NCBI RefSeq assembly: GCF_049847105.1
Contig: NZ_JBNCNS010000004.1
Location: 496,001-560,000 of the forward strand
DNA: 64,000 bases
Direction of reading: 5' to 3'
DNA from: Gordonia sp049847105
Lineage (GTDB): Bacteria; Actinomycetota; Actinomycetes; Mycobacteriales; Mycobacteriaceae
Positions 33,670 through 43,800 of this stretch are shown piece after piece. The notes beneath the pieces were generated by a model. That model saw nothing but the letters and a program-made list of their open reading frames with translations. It was not told the origin of the DNA and did no database searches. Each line of letters starts with the position of its first letter. The first letter of the stretch is position 1. Made by a program: the position numbers and the translations under genes.

Positions 33670-35436
33670 TCATGTTGCTGCCGCCGCCTTCGCCGCGGCC
33701 GCTTTGGCGGCCGCGATCTTGGCTGCGCGCGCCCTGATTTCCTCCGCGAGCCAGACCATTCCGCCGGCGTCGTTCGTCAGAACGGTTTCCAGCGTCGCGA
33801 TGGCGTGTTCCTTCCAAACCTTGCTGACCCGCAGGTGCCAACCGGATCCGCATTTCTCTTTGCTGTCAAGCGCGACGTCCTCGCCGAGCTGTTCGACGAG
33901 CTGCCCAACTGCGGCTTGTGGAAGTAGGTCCTCGATCTCCACATCGTGCTTATTGCAAGCGTGGTCCCACTGACTCAGGCTGAGCACGCGTCTTGCCGGC
34001 TCCCAATTGAAGCTCTTGAGTTTCTTGACCGCAGCCTGCCCGTGCTCGTCGAAGTCGAGAAGCGCAATCACAGGAACCTCTGTTGCGGCCTCTGCGAGCA
34101 AGGCTTGCGGGACAACATTGGCTGCTTTGCCTGCGGGGATGAAATGTATCCCTGTTGCAAGGTCTGACCGGGCTGCAGCGGCGCAACATTGCGTGATGAA
34201 ACGGCCGTCGGTGTAGCCCTCGGTCACAACGACGACCTCCGTGCCCGCTGGGATTTCAAGACTACGTTCGAGAACATATGCGAGCCCAGCGTCGCGATAG
34301 AGCGAGCCAAGCAGAGCGGCCCTCTTCTCGTCTCCGCGGACACTCGCGGCTTTCTCCGTGAAACCGTCTGACCGCTTGCGAAGCTCACTGATTCTAGAAG
34401 TCACTCCCCGTGAGATTACGTACGGAGAGTGGGTCGTCACCAGGAGTGAGACATCGGAACGTGTTGCTAATTCCTCAAGTTGGTGTTTGATTCCTTCTTG
34501 CCCGGCTGGGTGAAGAAAGGCCTCGGGCTCTTCCACGGCCAGCACAAGGGACCGCTTACTCTGCTCGGCCAAGTACTGGAGCATCGCCACAAGTACGGCT
34601 CCACGAATGCCTGTCCCCTTCTCTGAGAGAGGAGTCGTCACTGCATCGCCGAGGCGGATGTCAACTGAGGAGAGTGTATCGTCCACAGTTGGAACTGCGG
34701 GAATTAGTTCAGCATTGGAGATCTCAGGGAACATCCCCCCGACTCGCTGTTGGATCAGACCGCGAAGGGGCTCGAGCAGCTCCGTTTGTAGCGAAGACAG
34801 ATAAGAGGCTCGAGCGGCTTCGGCCTTGATGACTTCTTCACTTAGGTGATCGGCGATCACCAGCTGAAGGATCTCGAGGAACTTGCCCTTCAGGAGAGAC
34901 TCGAGGTCCTGCCCACTGTGGATGACAGCAAACCGAACGACCGAACGAAACTGCGACTCAAGTTTGGTGTGCTCGTTGCTTTGTACTGGCAGCGATGCAG
35001 CGCCAAAACCCTTTGCCTGGAATGAAGTCTGGCGTGCGCCGCCTCCGGCAAATGTTGTGACGATGCGAACCTCGCGATCTGCCGCGTACGTCTTTACCGA
35101 ACCTTTGGTTGACGCATTGCGCGACTTCCGAACTGCGATCTCGTACGACTGGGCGCGCCGAAGCAGCGTCTCCTCGGGGGATGAGCTCCCTGCCTGAAAC
35201 GCGAGAGTTATGCGGGTTGCAGGAGGGGCGCCGACCGCGACCGCGTCTCTGCTGGGTCTGTCTCGCGCTGGCGAATAGGTGGATTCGGGGTCGAGTGCCA
35301 ACTCAAGTGCCCGGATCAAATTCGACTTGCCGCAGTTATTCGGCCCAACTACGTAATTCACTCCGGATGACACATCGAACTCGTGTTCGCCGGAGAAACT
35401 TCGAAGATCCTTGATGCGGATGTGGGTCAGTTTCAT
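33670..35436 (-). CDS. OLD-family ATPase/TOPRIM nuclease
   Basis: A 588-aa overcoming-lysogenization-defect protein. The ABC-type ATPase has Walker A GPNNCGKSN (residues 31-39), a signature-like segment EKGTGIRGA (272-280), Walker B LAVEEPEAFLHP (299-310) and TTHSPY (334-339). The TOPRIM nuclease follows with VVTEGYTDG (Glu406) and LLDFDEHG (Asp461/Asp463). The C-terminus is an Ala/Lys tail, as in actinobacterial DNA-binding proteins. Class 2 OLD (GajA) acts with a UvrD-like GajB, but no such gene is adjacent; a UvrD-like gene lies 12 kb away in the DISARM-like operon. A phage-defence role is inferred from the family and the island. Confidence 0.8.
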   Translation of the reverse strand: MKLTHIRIKDLRSFSGEHEFDVSSGVNYVVGPNNCGKSNLIRALELALDPESTYSPARDRPSRDAVAVGAPPATRITLAFQAGSSSPEETLLRRAQSYEIAVRKSRNASTKGSVKTYAADREVRIVTTFAGGGARQTSFQAKGFGAASLPVQSNEHTKLESQFRSVVRFAVIHSGQDLESLLKGKFLEILQLVIADHLSEEVIKAEAARASYLSSLQTELLEPLRGLIQQRVGGMFPEISNAELIPAVPTVDDTLSSVDIRLGDAVTTPLSEKGTGIRGAVLVAMLQYLAEQSKRSLVLAVEEPEAFLHPAGQEGIKHQLEELATRSDVSLLVTTHSPYVISRGVTSRISELRKRSDGFTEKAASVRGDEKRAALLGSLYRDAGLAYVLERSLEIPAGTEVVVVTEGYTDGRFITQCCAAAARSDLATGIHFIPAGKAANVVPQALLAEAATEVPVIALLDFDEHGQAAVKKLKSFNWEPARRVLSLSQWDHACNKHDVEIEDLLPQAAVGQLVEQLGEDVALDSKEKCGSGWHLRVSKVWKEHAIATLETVLTNDAGGMVWLAEEIRARAAKIAAAKAAAAKAAAAT

Positions 35437-35905
35437 ACCAGGTCAGCTTCCATTACCTCGTCGACAAAGACGGTGATGACGTCAATGGCGATCAGTCCGG
35501 GTCCGGCTTGCGGAGCGGTCGAGATTCAACCGAGTTCAGTGATGCCCTATCACGTCCTTTTCTCCTGTCCCATCGATCGACTTAGGGCAGTCTAAGCAAC
35601 TCCGACGACAGTACTGGGCAGATTTGCGTTGATGATCTCGATTAATCGTGACAGCTACCACGGGCGCCCAATATCGCGGCGGGTGCTGACGTACCTCGGA
35701 GCCTTTGTCCGCCCCACCGCCAGGCGGAGAAACTCGCAGGGGTGTTTGCCGCGAACGGGACCGGTTGTCGGGTTCGCCGCCGAGAGTCCCAGGCTGCACG
35801 GGGCCTCGGCGAGAAACTGTTCAGCCCCAGCCGGCAAGTACGAGGTAAGGCCGCAAATCCGCGACCACGTCGCGCGTCACGCAATAGTCTGCCAACATTC
35901 CGGTT
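35437..35905. other. divergent gene-free stretch with a hairpin
   Basis: These 469 bases between the OLD gene and the 433-aa gene should hold both promoters. An AACATT hexamer lies 6 bases before the GTG at 35906 and could be a -10 box for a leaderless transcript. The hairpin at 35791-35832 is listed separately. No gene is supported. Confidence 0.45.
35791..35832. repeat. hairpin similar to that at 11476-11526
   Basis: GGCTG and GGGGC on the left pair with GCCCC and AGCC on the right, with a 3-base bulge. The loop contains GAGAAACTGTTC. The loop and the flanking GGGGC/TGCA words match the element at 11476-11526, while the stems differ but still pair, a pattern expected of a conserved structure. 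Alignment was done by eye only. Confidence 0.35.
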
Positions 35906-37207
35906 GTGAATGACGATCAGCGAATGCTCGAGGCCGCTTCGAAGGACGGGGCCGAGCTCGCAGTGCTCGTTGATGAGAAAGGCCTCGTGCTGGCCGGCGA
36001 CCGGGAATCTGTCCAGCGTTACATCGATCGGCTTCGAACCGTGGCCGGCGACGCCGCGGATGTCGTCGAGCTCTCTTCGAGCAAGGCAGCCAACGCAGCG
36101 GCCGCCGCCGCGGGGATCGCCGGGGTGACGGCACAGCGCGGAGAGTTCGTACGCCTTTCTCCCGCGAGTATGAATCTTCTGAAGGCGCACAAGGTCATTC
36201 CGGGTACCGACGGCTTCAACCGCATGATGGTCGTGAACTCGAAGGGCAAGTTCGCAGGCCAACTGCAATGGCAGCGTGTGGGCATGGGCCCTTCGCAGGC
36301 GATGGCATTGCAGATGTTCGCTGTTCAGATGGCCTTGAAGTCGGCAATTGCCTCAGTCGAACAGGCCGTCGAGCGCGTGGAAGGAAAGGTTGACGAGGTC
36401 CTCGCGCTGGCCAAGGCCGACCGCGCGGGCGACGTGGTGGGGCAAAACGCGTCCGTGGCGCGTCTGGTTCAGTACCTGGATCGACACGGCTCGCTCCCCA
36501 CCGCCGATTGGGACGCTGTTGCGTCCCTGGGCCCAGAGCTCGAGGTCACCATCGAAAGATTGCGTGCTCACATCAAGGACGCCTTGAGTGGGTTCGAGCC
36601 TGACAAACCGATTCAGGACCGCGCGAAGTACCTGGACAAGGTGGTGACGTCGAACCGGCTCGGCGAAACGCTGCAGCTCCTCGTGATCGCGGAGGACACC
36701 CTGTACCAGTGGCAGCGACTGCGGATCGCGCGCGTGGAGGCCACTGAGCCTCAGCATCTCGACAATGTCGTCCAATCCGCACGGGAATTGCTCCGAAGCC
36801 ATGTCGAGCACGACGGCCAGGTCCTGGCACATGCTCGCGAGAACCTAGCCGACTTTGCTCGTATTCGACCGCTCGAGATCGTTCGGTTCATGTCCGCTGA
36901 TCAGCTGAAGACCAACATGGTTTCCCTGCGCGACGATCTGGACGAGTTCGCCACAGCGAGGCGGAGCCAAGTGATCGGTTGGACCGACGCCGAAGATCCG
37001 GGGATTCAGGAGGCAATGGCCGAGATCGGTGATCGCGCAAAGCTTGCCGCCGGAAATGCGAAAGCCCTCGGGGCCAAAGCGGTGGACTTCGGCTTCGTCG
37101 GTATGGGTAGGGCGGGTAAATGGATGCAGGGCGTCGCGGCCTCACGTGAGTCTGCCAAGGGTGACGACGAGGGTATCGATAGCTCGGTGTGGGGCCAGAG
37201 CGACTAG
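35906..37207 (+). CDS. 433-aa protein of the defence island, unknown
   Basis: It starts at a GTG with no ribosome site (possibly leaderless). The N-terminus has a short alpha/beta unit (AELAVLVDEKGLVLAGDRESVQRYIDRLR), then an Ala-rich stretch, a segment GEFVRLSPASMNLLKAHKVIP, and from about residue 130 a long series of helices with coiled-coil character (SAIASVEQAVERVEGKVDEVLALAKADRAG). The last 60 residues are basic and Gly/Ala-rich. No nuclease or nucleotide-binding motif is seen. It lies between the OLD nuclease and the SIR2 gene. Confidence 0.6.
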   Translation: MNDDQRMLEAASKDGAELAVLVDEKGLVLAGDRESVQRYIDRLRTVAGDAADVVELSSSKAANAAAAAAGIAGVTAQRGEFVRLSPASMNLLKAHKVIPGTDGFNRMMVVNSKGKFAGQLQWQRVGMGPSQAMALQMFAVQMALKSAIASVEQAVERVEGKVDEVLALAKADRAGDVVGQNASVARLVQYLDRHGSLPTADWDAVASLGPELEVTIERLRAHIKDALSGFEPDKPIQDRAKYLDKVVTSNRLGETLQLLVIAEDTLYQWQRLRIARVEATEPQHLDNVVQSARELLRSHVEHDGQVLAHARENLADFARIRPLEIVRFMSADQLKTNMVSLRDDLDEFATARRSQVIGWTDAEDPGIQEAMAEIGDRAKLAAGNAKALGAKAVDFGFVGMGRAGKWMQGVAASRESAKGDDEGIDSSVWGQSD

Positions 37208-37827
37208 GCATGGATCTGCTCGCCCTTCTGTGTCTGACAAGCAGCTGCCATGATGGACGATTACGAGCGCAAGCTGGTTCAGTGGGCTCACCGGTATGAC
37301 TGATATCAGCGGCTCGCAGCGGTCCCGCACGAACTCACCGCCGGCAGGTCACCATGGCGCCGGAACCGAGGATGCGCGGTCAGACGAACTCGCGCCGCTG
37401 GTAGGCCGAGCCTCGACTTGGGGCCAGCGACCTGCTGTTGTCGAAAGCTTGGTTCGTCGTCACTCCGCGGTGTTGCTCGCTGAGGTCTGATTCAACGAAT
37501 CGAAAGCGGCGACAAATGCTGCGCCACAGCGACGTTAGTGGTGGCGAGGTACTCCCTGGGGGGCGACGGCGTGGCTGGCGCCAACAAGCCCCGGTCATTC
37601 TTGCCGTTGGCAACGTGAGCACGGAACAAGTCATCGGGGTCACCCGTCTGTTGACGGTGGTAAGAGCGGGACTCAAGACGGCTGGAGTGACGCCCTGGCA
37701 CGGAAGGCGGCCGGACCAGAGACAAAATGTGGCGCATGGCGAACCATGGTGTGATCACGTTATCGGGTGCGCGATCTCTCTCGACGGATCCAATGTGGCT
37801 GTACGACTCCGCTCCTACAGTGGACTT
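37208..37827. other. stretch without a supported gene
   Basis: These 620 bases separate the 433-aa gene from the likely SIR2 start. The SIR2 frame is open back to a TTG at 37438, with an ATG at 37516, but its upstream part (GGEVLPGGRRRGWRQQAP) does not read like a folded protein. A 64-codon frame at 37296-37490 is also possible but unsupported. The region may hold a long leader or a decayed gene. Confidence 0.4.
37816..37821 (+). promoter_or_regulatory. -10 box for leaderless SIR2 transcript
   Basis: TACAGT (TANNNT) ends 6 bases before the GTG at 37828, the spacing that puts the transcription start on the start codon. There is no ribosome site before that GTG. This supports 37828 over the more upstream starts. 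Confidence 0.45.
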
Positions 37828-39822
37828 GTGACCAACACTGGCAACCGAGTTCCCGGCCATCTCTTCGTCGTTCAAGGGTTGATTCAGAAGATTCGATTCG
37901 ATGCAGTGGTGGTGCCGACCGACGACTGGTTCAACGTCAAGTCATACTGGCATCCGCTGTTCGGCGGCGTTGCGCCCGCGAAGCCCGTAAATTGGACCGG
38001 CGGATATCAGCGAGCCAATGAACGAAGCTCGGTGTGGTTTGTCAGCGTGAATGATGGGCAACCGGTGAGAGGCCCTCGTCTGACTGCCCGGGTCAGGAAG
38101 CTTGTAGCCGATATCGCCGACGTCGCCGAACGCCCTGACGACCGTGCGTTACCACTAATTGCCGTACCGGTTCTCGGTATCGGCAAGGGTGGGCAGAGTG
38201 ACGAGCGGGGCGAGGTCATCCGGCTTCTCGTTGAGACATTGCGGAAGGTCGCCCGAGAACATTGCATCGATGTAGTGCTAGTAACGAACGAGCAGGCCGC
38301 CTTCAGTGCAGTTCAGCATTTGCGACGCGCGGGTAACGGACAAGGGTGGGAGCTGAGTGACGCCGAGCTGGACGTCGCTCGCGATGTCGGCGACCAAGCC
38401 CAGCAAGGCCAATTGGCCGTCCTCCTCGGTGCCGGAGTGAGTATTGCTGCCGGCCTACCGAGCTGGGGCGAACTGCTGACGGAATTGGCGCGCCATGCGG
38501 ATCTCGGTGAGGAGACTTTCAATAGCCTCAACGGTAGCCCACTCGACCAGGCCGAGTTGATCGCGCAGAAGCTCGGTTCCCGACTCGGAAGTCTCGTAGC
38601 CGAGATTGCGCGTCGAGCCGATCGAGTCTCTCTTGCGCACGCGTTGGTTGCCGGCATGGACTGCCAGGAAGCCGTGACGACAAACTATGATCGTCTGTAC
38701 GAGGATGCCGTGGAGTTCGCAGGCCGAAGCCGGCCCTCCTTGCTGCCGTGGGAACCCGTGGAGGGAAACCGTTCCTGGATTCTGAAGATGCATGGGGATG
38801 TCGAGCGGCCGGACTCGATAGTCCTCACCAGGAGGAGCTTCGTCCGTTACGATGCGACGTTTCGACCCGCTGGCTCGCTGCTGCAAGCCTTGATGATGAC
38901 CCGGCATCTGCTCGTGATCGGCACGTCGATGACCGATGACAACGTTATCCGTCTGGCGGTCGAGGTCGACGACTTCATTTCACGGGCGAAGCAGTTCGGC
39001 ACCTTTATCGATGTGTCCGGCGCTCCGGTTCGAGCCCAGTTGTGGGCAGGCCGCTTTCGCTGGCACGTTTGTGCCGGTGAAAAGCCTGCCGAACGTGTCC
39101 GGCAGATGGAGATCTTCCTTGACGCTGTGGCCACCTTCGCCGCCCGCGACGCGTCGTGGCTGCTCGACGACCGATTTGCCGGGCTGCTCACTCCTGAAGA
39201 GAGTGACTGTACGGAGACGGCGCTCCGCGCGTACCAGTCCGCGCATAGAAGCGACAGTCGGCTCCTCCTGCCGCTGAGGGATGGCCTGGCGACCTTCGGT
39301 GCTGATCGCTCGAAGGACCCGCGCGCACTTCTCTTGACGGAGCTCCGCGAGTTGCCGTGGGCCACAAGCCAAGGGCGCCGTGCGCCATACAAGCATGTCC
39401 TGCTCGTGTGGGCGATCACGAGGGCACAGCAGGGGAATGAGAGGCTGGCGGTGTTTAGCGAAGTGCGCTCTGAACTCGCAGACTTACTATTGCCCTTCAG
39501 GGTTGGCGAAGAAGCGGCGCCCAAGCCGAGCGACCCGTGGGAACGTCTGAATAGCTCGATGTGGTGGGAGTTCCGTGTCACCGACGAAGCGGGTGTCGTG
39601 ATCGCCAACTACTCGAAGGCAGGTCTATCACGAGAGGCGTGGAGCGAAGTCACCAAAGATGACGCGTTTGCCAACGAAGCTATCGAGGAACTGGCCAGAT
39701 TGGTCATCGAGGAAGTGGGTGACTCCAGTGGCGTGGAACAACTCTTGCGAAGCTGTTGCCTACCAATTGATCGTCCGGTTCCGGACGGAACTACTATCTC
39801 ATCAGTCAGCAGCGAGGCGTAG
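37828..39822 (+). CDS. macro-like/SIR2 defence protein
   Basis: A 664-aa protein (numbered from the GTG at 37828). Residues ~10-165 form an alpha/beta domain with the macro-domain-like phrases FDAVVVPTDD and IAVPVLGIGKGGQ followed by a helix. Residues ~195-420 form a SIR2-like domain: GAGVSIAAGLPSW (201-213), TTNYD (284-288) and KMHGD (320-324, catalytic His322). The C-terminal ~240 residues are helical and unrecognised. Bacterial SIR2 proteins of this kind deplete NAD+ during phage attack, and Thoeris-type effectors pair SIR2 with SLOG or macro sensor domains. The N-terminal domain may therefore sense a nucleotide signal (inference). Confidence 0.75.
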   Translation: MTNTGNRVPGHLFVVQGLIQKIRFDAVVVPTDDWFNVKSYWHPLFGGVAPAKPVNWTGGYQRANERSSVWFVSVNDGQPVRGPRLTARVRKLVADIADVAERPDDRALPLIAVPVLGIGKGGQSDERGEVIRLLVETLRKVAREHCIDVVLVTNEQAAFSAVQHLRRAGNGQGWELSDAELDVARDVGDQAQQGQLAVLLGAGVSIAAGLPSWGELLTELARHADLGEETFNSLNGSPLDQAELIAQKLGSRLGSLVAEIARRADRVSLAHALVAGMDCQEAVTTNYDRLYEDAVEFAGRSRPSLLPWEPVEGNRSWILKMHGDVERPDSIVLTRRSFVRYDATFRPAGSLLQALMMTRHLLVIGTSMTDDNVIRLAVEVDDFISRAKQFGTFIDVSGAPVRAQLWAGRFRWHVCAGEKPAERVRQMEIFLDAVATFAARDASWLLDDRFAGLLTPEESDCTETALRAYQSAHRSDSRLLLPLRDGLATFGADRSKDPRALLLTELRELPWATSQGRRAPYKHVLLVWAITRAQQGNERLAVFSEVRSELADLLLPFRVGEEAAPKPSDPWERLNSSMWWEFRVTDEAGVVIANYSKAGLSREAWSEVTKDDAFANEAIEELARLVIEEVGDSSGVEQLLRSCCLPIDRPVPDGTTISSVSSEA

Positions 39823-39974
39823 CCGCGACATCGACCGTTGGTGCATTCGCATCGTGGCCGTTTGCGAGCGCCGAGTCTCGTGGTCCAAAGGCTCGGGAGC
39901 AGCCGTGGCAGTTTGTCTGCGTCTGTTTGCTCGACCTGAACAACTTAACAGCCGACCTGGCCCGCAGGGTCCCC

Positions 39975-40823
39975 CTAGAGCAAGGTGCCTTGCTCGGGAG
40001 GCTGCCACGGCTTCGCCAGTTCGTATCGGAGCTGCTGAGGAGTGTCGATCGGAGCTGCGCCGTCTTCGATCAGCATCGCATTACCCCGCGGTTCATCGCG
40101 CCCGTAAGTGAGCGCGAGCACGGGCTTGTTGAGCTTCAAGGCCTCGCGCCCAGCGGCGAGGGAACCCCCCCGCTCGCGGGCCTCCACGACGATCAGCTGC
40201 TCACCTAACCCACAGATGACGCGATTGCGTGCCATCGCGTTGCGGGTAGCCCATTTCTGACCCGGCGGGAACTGGGAAACGATGAGGTGGTTGGTCGCAG
40301 TGAACATTCGCTCCAGGGTGGGGCTCGGACGGAAACATGTAATCCCTTCCGGCAGTACAAGAATCGATCGACCTCCATGCATCAGTGCCGACCGGGCGGC
40401 GAGTGAATCGACACCCCGGGCGTTGCCTGCCACGAGACACACACGTTCTGCCGCCATGATCTCGCCCAGTCTCGTAGCGGCGGAGGCACCTGCGTCGCTG
40501 ACGTCTCTCGAACCGCTGACTGACACGCACGGTTCGCGAAGCAGTTCGATGTTTCCGCTATAGAACAGTGCGGGAACCATCGCTCGCCCGCGATGGAACA
40601 GTCTGGCCGGAAAGCCTGCTTCATCCACAGCGAGCGTCCGTACGCCTGCCGATGTGAGACTACCAACCTCGGCCTCGATGGCAGCTCGGCCGTCGGCGCT
40701 CAGACCAGCGACGAGACTGTCGACTACTAGGTGATCGAGAAGCGCATCGCGCACCCGGGCGGGGGTGCGGAAACGGTGAAATGCGGCGAGTACACGGAAG
40801 GTTGTGCCAGCGGCGTCTTCCAT
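39975..40823 (-). CDS. DprA-like protein
   Basis: A 282-aa protein with the DprA/Smf Rossmann core: SVSGSRDVSD (residues 101-110), LVAGNARGVDSLAARSAL (130-147), SILVLPEGI (153-161), SQFPPGQKWATRNAMARNRVICGL (183-206) and VVEARERGGSLAAGREAL. The leading ~80 residues are a helical SAM-like region, and the C-terminal winged-helix domain of housekeeping DprA is missing. It follows the helicase-phosphoribosyltransferase gene by 2 bases. DprA proteins bind ssDNA and load RecA in transformation; in a defence operon the fold may bind DNA or a nucleotide instead (inference). It is convergent with the SIR2 gene. Confidence 0.85.
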   Translation of the reverse strand: MEDAAGTTFRVLAAFHRFRTPARVRDALLDHLVVDSLVAGLSADGRAAIEAEVGSLTSAGVRTLAVDEAGFPARLFHRGRAMVPALFYSGNIELLREPCVSVSGSRDVSDAGASAATRLGEIMAAERVCLVAGNARGVDSLAARSALMHGGRSILVLPEGITCFRPSPTLERMFTATNHLIVSQFPPGQKWATRNAMARNRVICGLGEQLIVVEARERGGSLAAGREALKLNKPVLALTYGRDEPRGNAMLIEDGAAPIDTPQQLRYELAKPWQPPEQGTLL

Positions 40824-40825
40824 AC

Positions 40826-43800
40826 TCAGTTGCTACGCATCGTCTTTGCTGCCACAAGGCCGACCACTCGGCCGGCTCCCGCGGCGCATGCTGCGCGGGC
40901 GGTCTCGTCGAGCGTCTGACCGGACAAGAACACATCGTCGACGACGATGCAGCTTCCGGTCAGTGGTTCGTTGACTCTGAACAGACCATCTAGGTTGGGA
41001 CGATTCAATCCTTTGCTTTGTGGACGGGTTGGACCCCATGTCTGCACCAGATGCTTGCCCGTATTCGTCGCCACCGATTTTGCCAGCTGTTCGCCCAGAC
41101 TCCTTCCAATTCCACTGGAGCCCGGCACACTTAGGATCACCTCAGCGGATGCGAAAGCCGGGTGCCGCCGGGCTACGGCGGTGAGGGATGTGCTCAACGC
41201 GAGAAACTCGGGTGAGTGTTCGGCCGCTCGGGAGTCAGGCTTCCGGTATTTCAAGATGTTGATCCGCTCGCCTGTGATTGTGTTCTCCCACTCGTCCGGC
41301 TCGAGTAATGGATCGAGAACTTTGTACCAATCAATTGCGACGGCCAGATCCACGTGACTCATCTGGCGAGTCTCCAACGCAACGTATTCCGTCAGGATCT
41401 TGGCAAGGTGTCGGCATCCCGTTGACACCCCACACGGCCAGTCAAGTCGAAGTTCGTCGCCCTCCGCGGTGTAAGAATCTGGCGGATAGTTGAACTGCTC
41501 ACGGAACAGCGAGGTGATCTGGGCGATGGCGGAGTCGCTCCCACGTAGCGATAGTCGGCTTGCGATAGCGCCTGGTTCAATTGGCCGGGCTTCGACGAGA
41601 GCGATCCGTCCGCGAGGATTTGCCGATTGCTGGATGCTGTAGGTGAAGCCCCCTGCGGCATCGCTGGCCACCGGATCGGGGAATGCAGCGACAACTGGAA
41701 GTGACGCTGCGAGAGTGTCGAAATAGGGGTAGGTGCGCCAACTCTCCCGGTCACCGACGGCATATACGCGTCGCTTCGCGCGACTCACCGCGACGTTGAG
41801 CAGGTTCGGAGTCTTGGATGCCCACGATTTTGCCCCCGGCCGGTTCGGATCGCCACCGAGAACCAGTATGACTACATCGGCTTCGCGTCCTTGCGCAGTG
41901 TGGATGGTGCCGGCGCGGATCGCCTGCCCGCAGATACGCTGGACGACTTGAGCAACAGCCCGAAAAGGGCTGATGACAAAGATCTCGTCGGGATCGATCT
42001 TGGCATCCACCAGCGCGTCGAGAATTCGGCGAAGCTCATCGATCTGAGATGGGACCAAGTGGCCGCGCGAAGGCCCACTGATGTCGATCCACATACTTTC
42101 GGGAAGTGTGACCGGTGGACGCGTTGCCACCGCACTGATCATCATGCCGTCGTAAGCGACTCCGTTGCTGATGTCGAACATTGGGCTTTCGCATCGCCGG
42201 TGCACCCGTAGGGGTGCACCGACCCAAATATCGCTGTCGCCCTGGGGAAGTAGAGTTCCCCAGTGGTTGGTTGAGTCGGCGAGTGTCTGTACAGAACTCC
42301 GGGCCGGTACCCACTTGTCGTCGGTTCCGAAGGTGTTCGAAATCGCCTTCTGTAGCCGGACCGGAATGGTGAGGACCGGCTCGAGTTGGAGGGGGTCGCC
42401 GACGATGATCGATCGACGGGAGCGCCAGATCGCGCCCGCGGCGGCTTGGGGCGTGGCTTGGCCGGCTTCATCGATGAGCAGCCATCCGATGTCCTCGCGT
42501 CCCAGGTGGCTGAACATTCGTGCGAAGGAAGCGAACGTTGTCGACACAACCGGAACGAAGAAGAACAAGGTTTGCCATGCGGCTCTTGCCTTCTCGACGG
42601 GGAGATCGCTTGGTGCGGTACCGGCGAGTATGTCGTTGACTGCGAGTAGACCGGAGCGGAGCTGCATTGGGACGTGGGCTGAGAAGTGGCGATGGAGTTC
42701 GATTGCGGCCACAAAGAGCCGACTGCGGGCAGCGCAACATTCTGGGTCGAGCCAGAGCGATTGGAGTTCCCGGCGAGTTGTGTCCTTCCACCACGTGCGG
42801 TCTACGGCGAATACTCCCCATCTTTCTGCATCGCGGGTCGCCCTCCGACGCAGCTCGGCAATCTTGCTGTCCAGCTCCATGATCTCGGCACGGAGTGACT
42901 CGAGGTCAGGGCAGGAATTTCCGATTGCGTCGGCTTCGGCGGCAGCGTCGGTCAGGTACCCGATTCGTATCGCGATTTCGTCGTCGATTCCAGATCGCAC
43001 TTTTCGCCAGTCAATGAACGCCTGCCTGCGAATTGCACGAGCGACCAAGCCGGGTCGCTGTTTGTCGTGTACCTGTACCTGGGCCTCCAATTCCGCGCGT
43101 TGGTTGTCGAGCTCAGTGATACGGTCGCGCAGCCTGTCCAGCTGCAGGTCCATGTCGTGGGCAATCGATGATGAGCTATCGAGCTCCACCGTGGCGGCCT
43201 GTAGACGTGAGTGGAGAGCAGTAAGCTGGAGAAGGTCATCCGCAGCACGCTGCCGTTTCGCCAGAATCTGACTGACGCTTTCACGCGCTGTTTGATAGTC
43301 AGCGACAGCTTCCTCCCACGACTTGTCAGCGCTGGACTCCGCCATGCGCTTCAAGAGTGTGTTCATACCTTCGCGGTCGCGGGCGCCGTCCTCACGGAAG
43401 CGGTTGGACACGGAATCAAAGAAGAAGTGCGTGAGGAACTTCGAGCGATTGTCCTTGTTTCCGAGTCGAGCTGCGATCAACCCCCAGGCCGGTCGCGTTG
43501 ATTCGTCGACGACATCGCTTCGATTGAGCATCGCGGTGGCGATGTCGACGAAGTGGTCGAGGCCATCGACAAACTGGGTGTCGGCTACCGCTGCCCCGGG
43601 GATCTCTTCGGAGATGTTCTCTACCGCAGCGTTGTTCGACGAAGCAACTACCATCTCGTGACCGGTGAGTGACGGGATCCACCGAGGAGCAGTTTTTCGA
43701 AACCCATCGCTTTGCCACGTAAGGCTGCCATCGAACGCTGCGGTCGGCCGCGGCAGCTCGGCCAGCGCGTCCGCTCGGTCCACGATGACGGAGGCGATCA

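Noticed and set aside
37296..37490. A 64-codon plus-strand frame upstream of the SIR2 gene.
   Set aside because: No ribosome site, no domain, and a Ser/Arg/Thr-rich composition that could arise by chance; kept only as part of the unassigned stretch.
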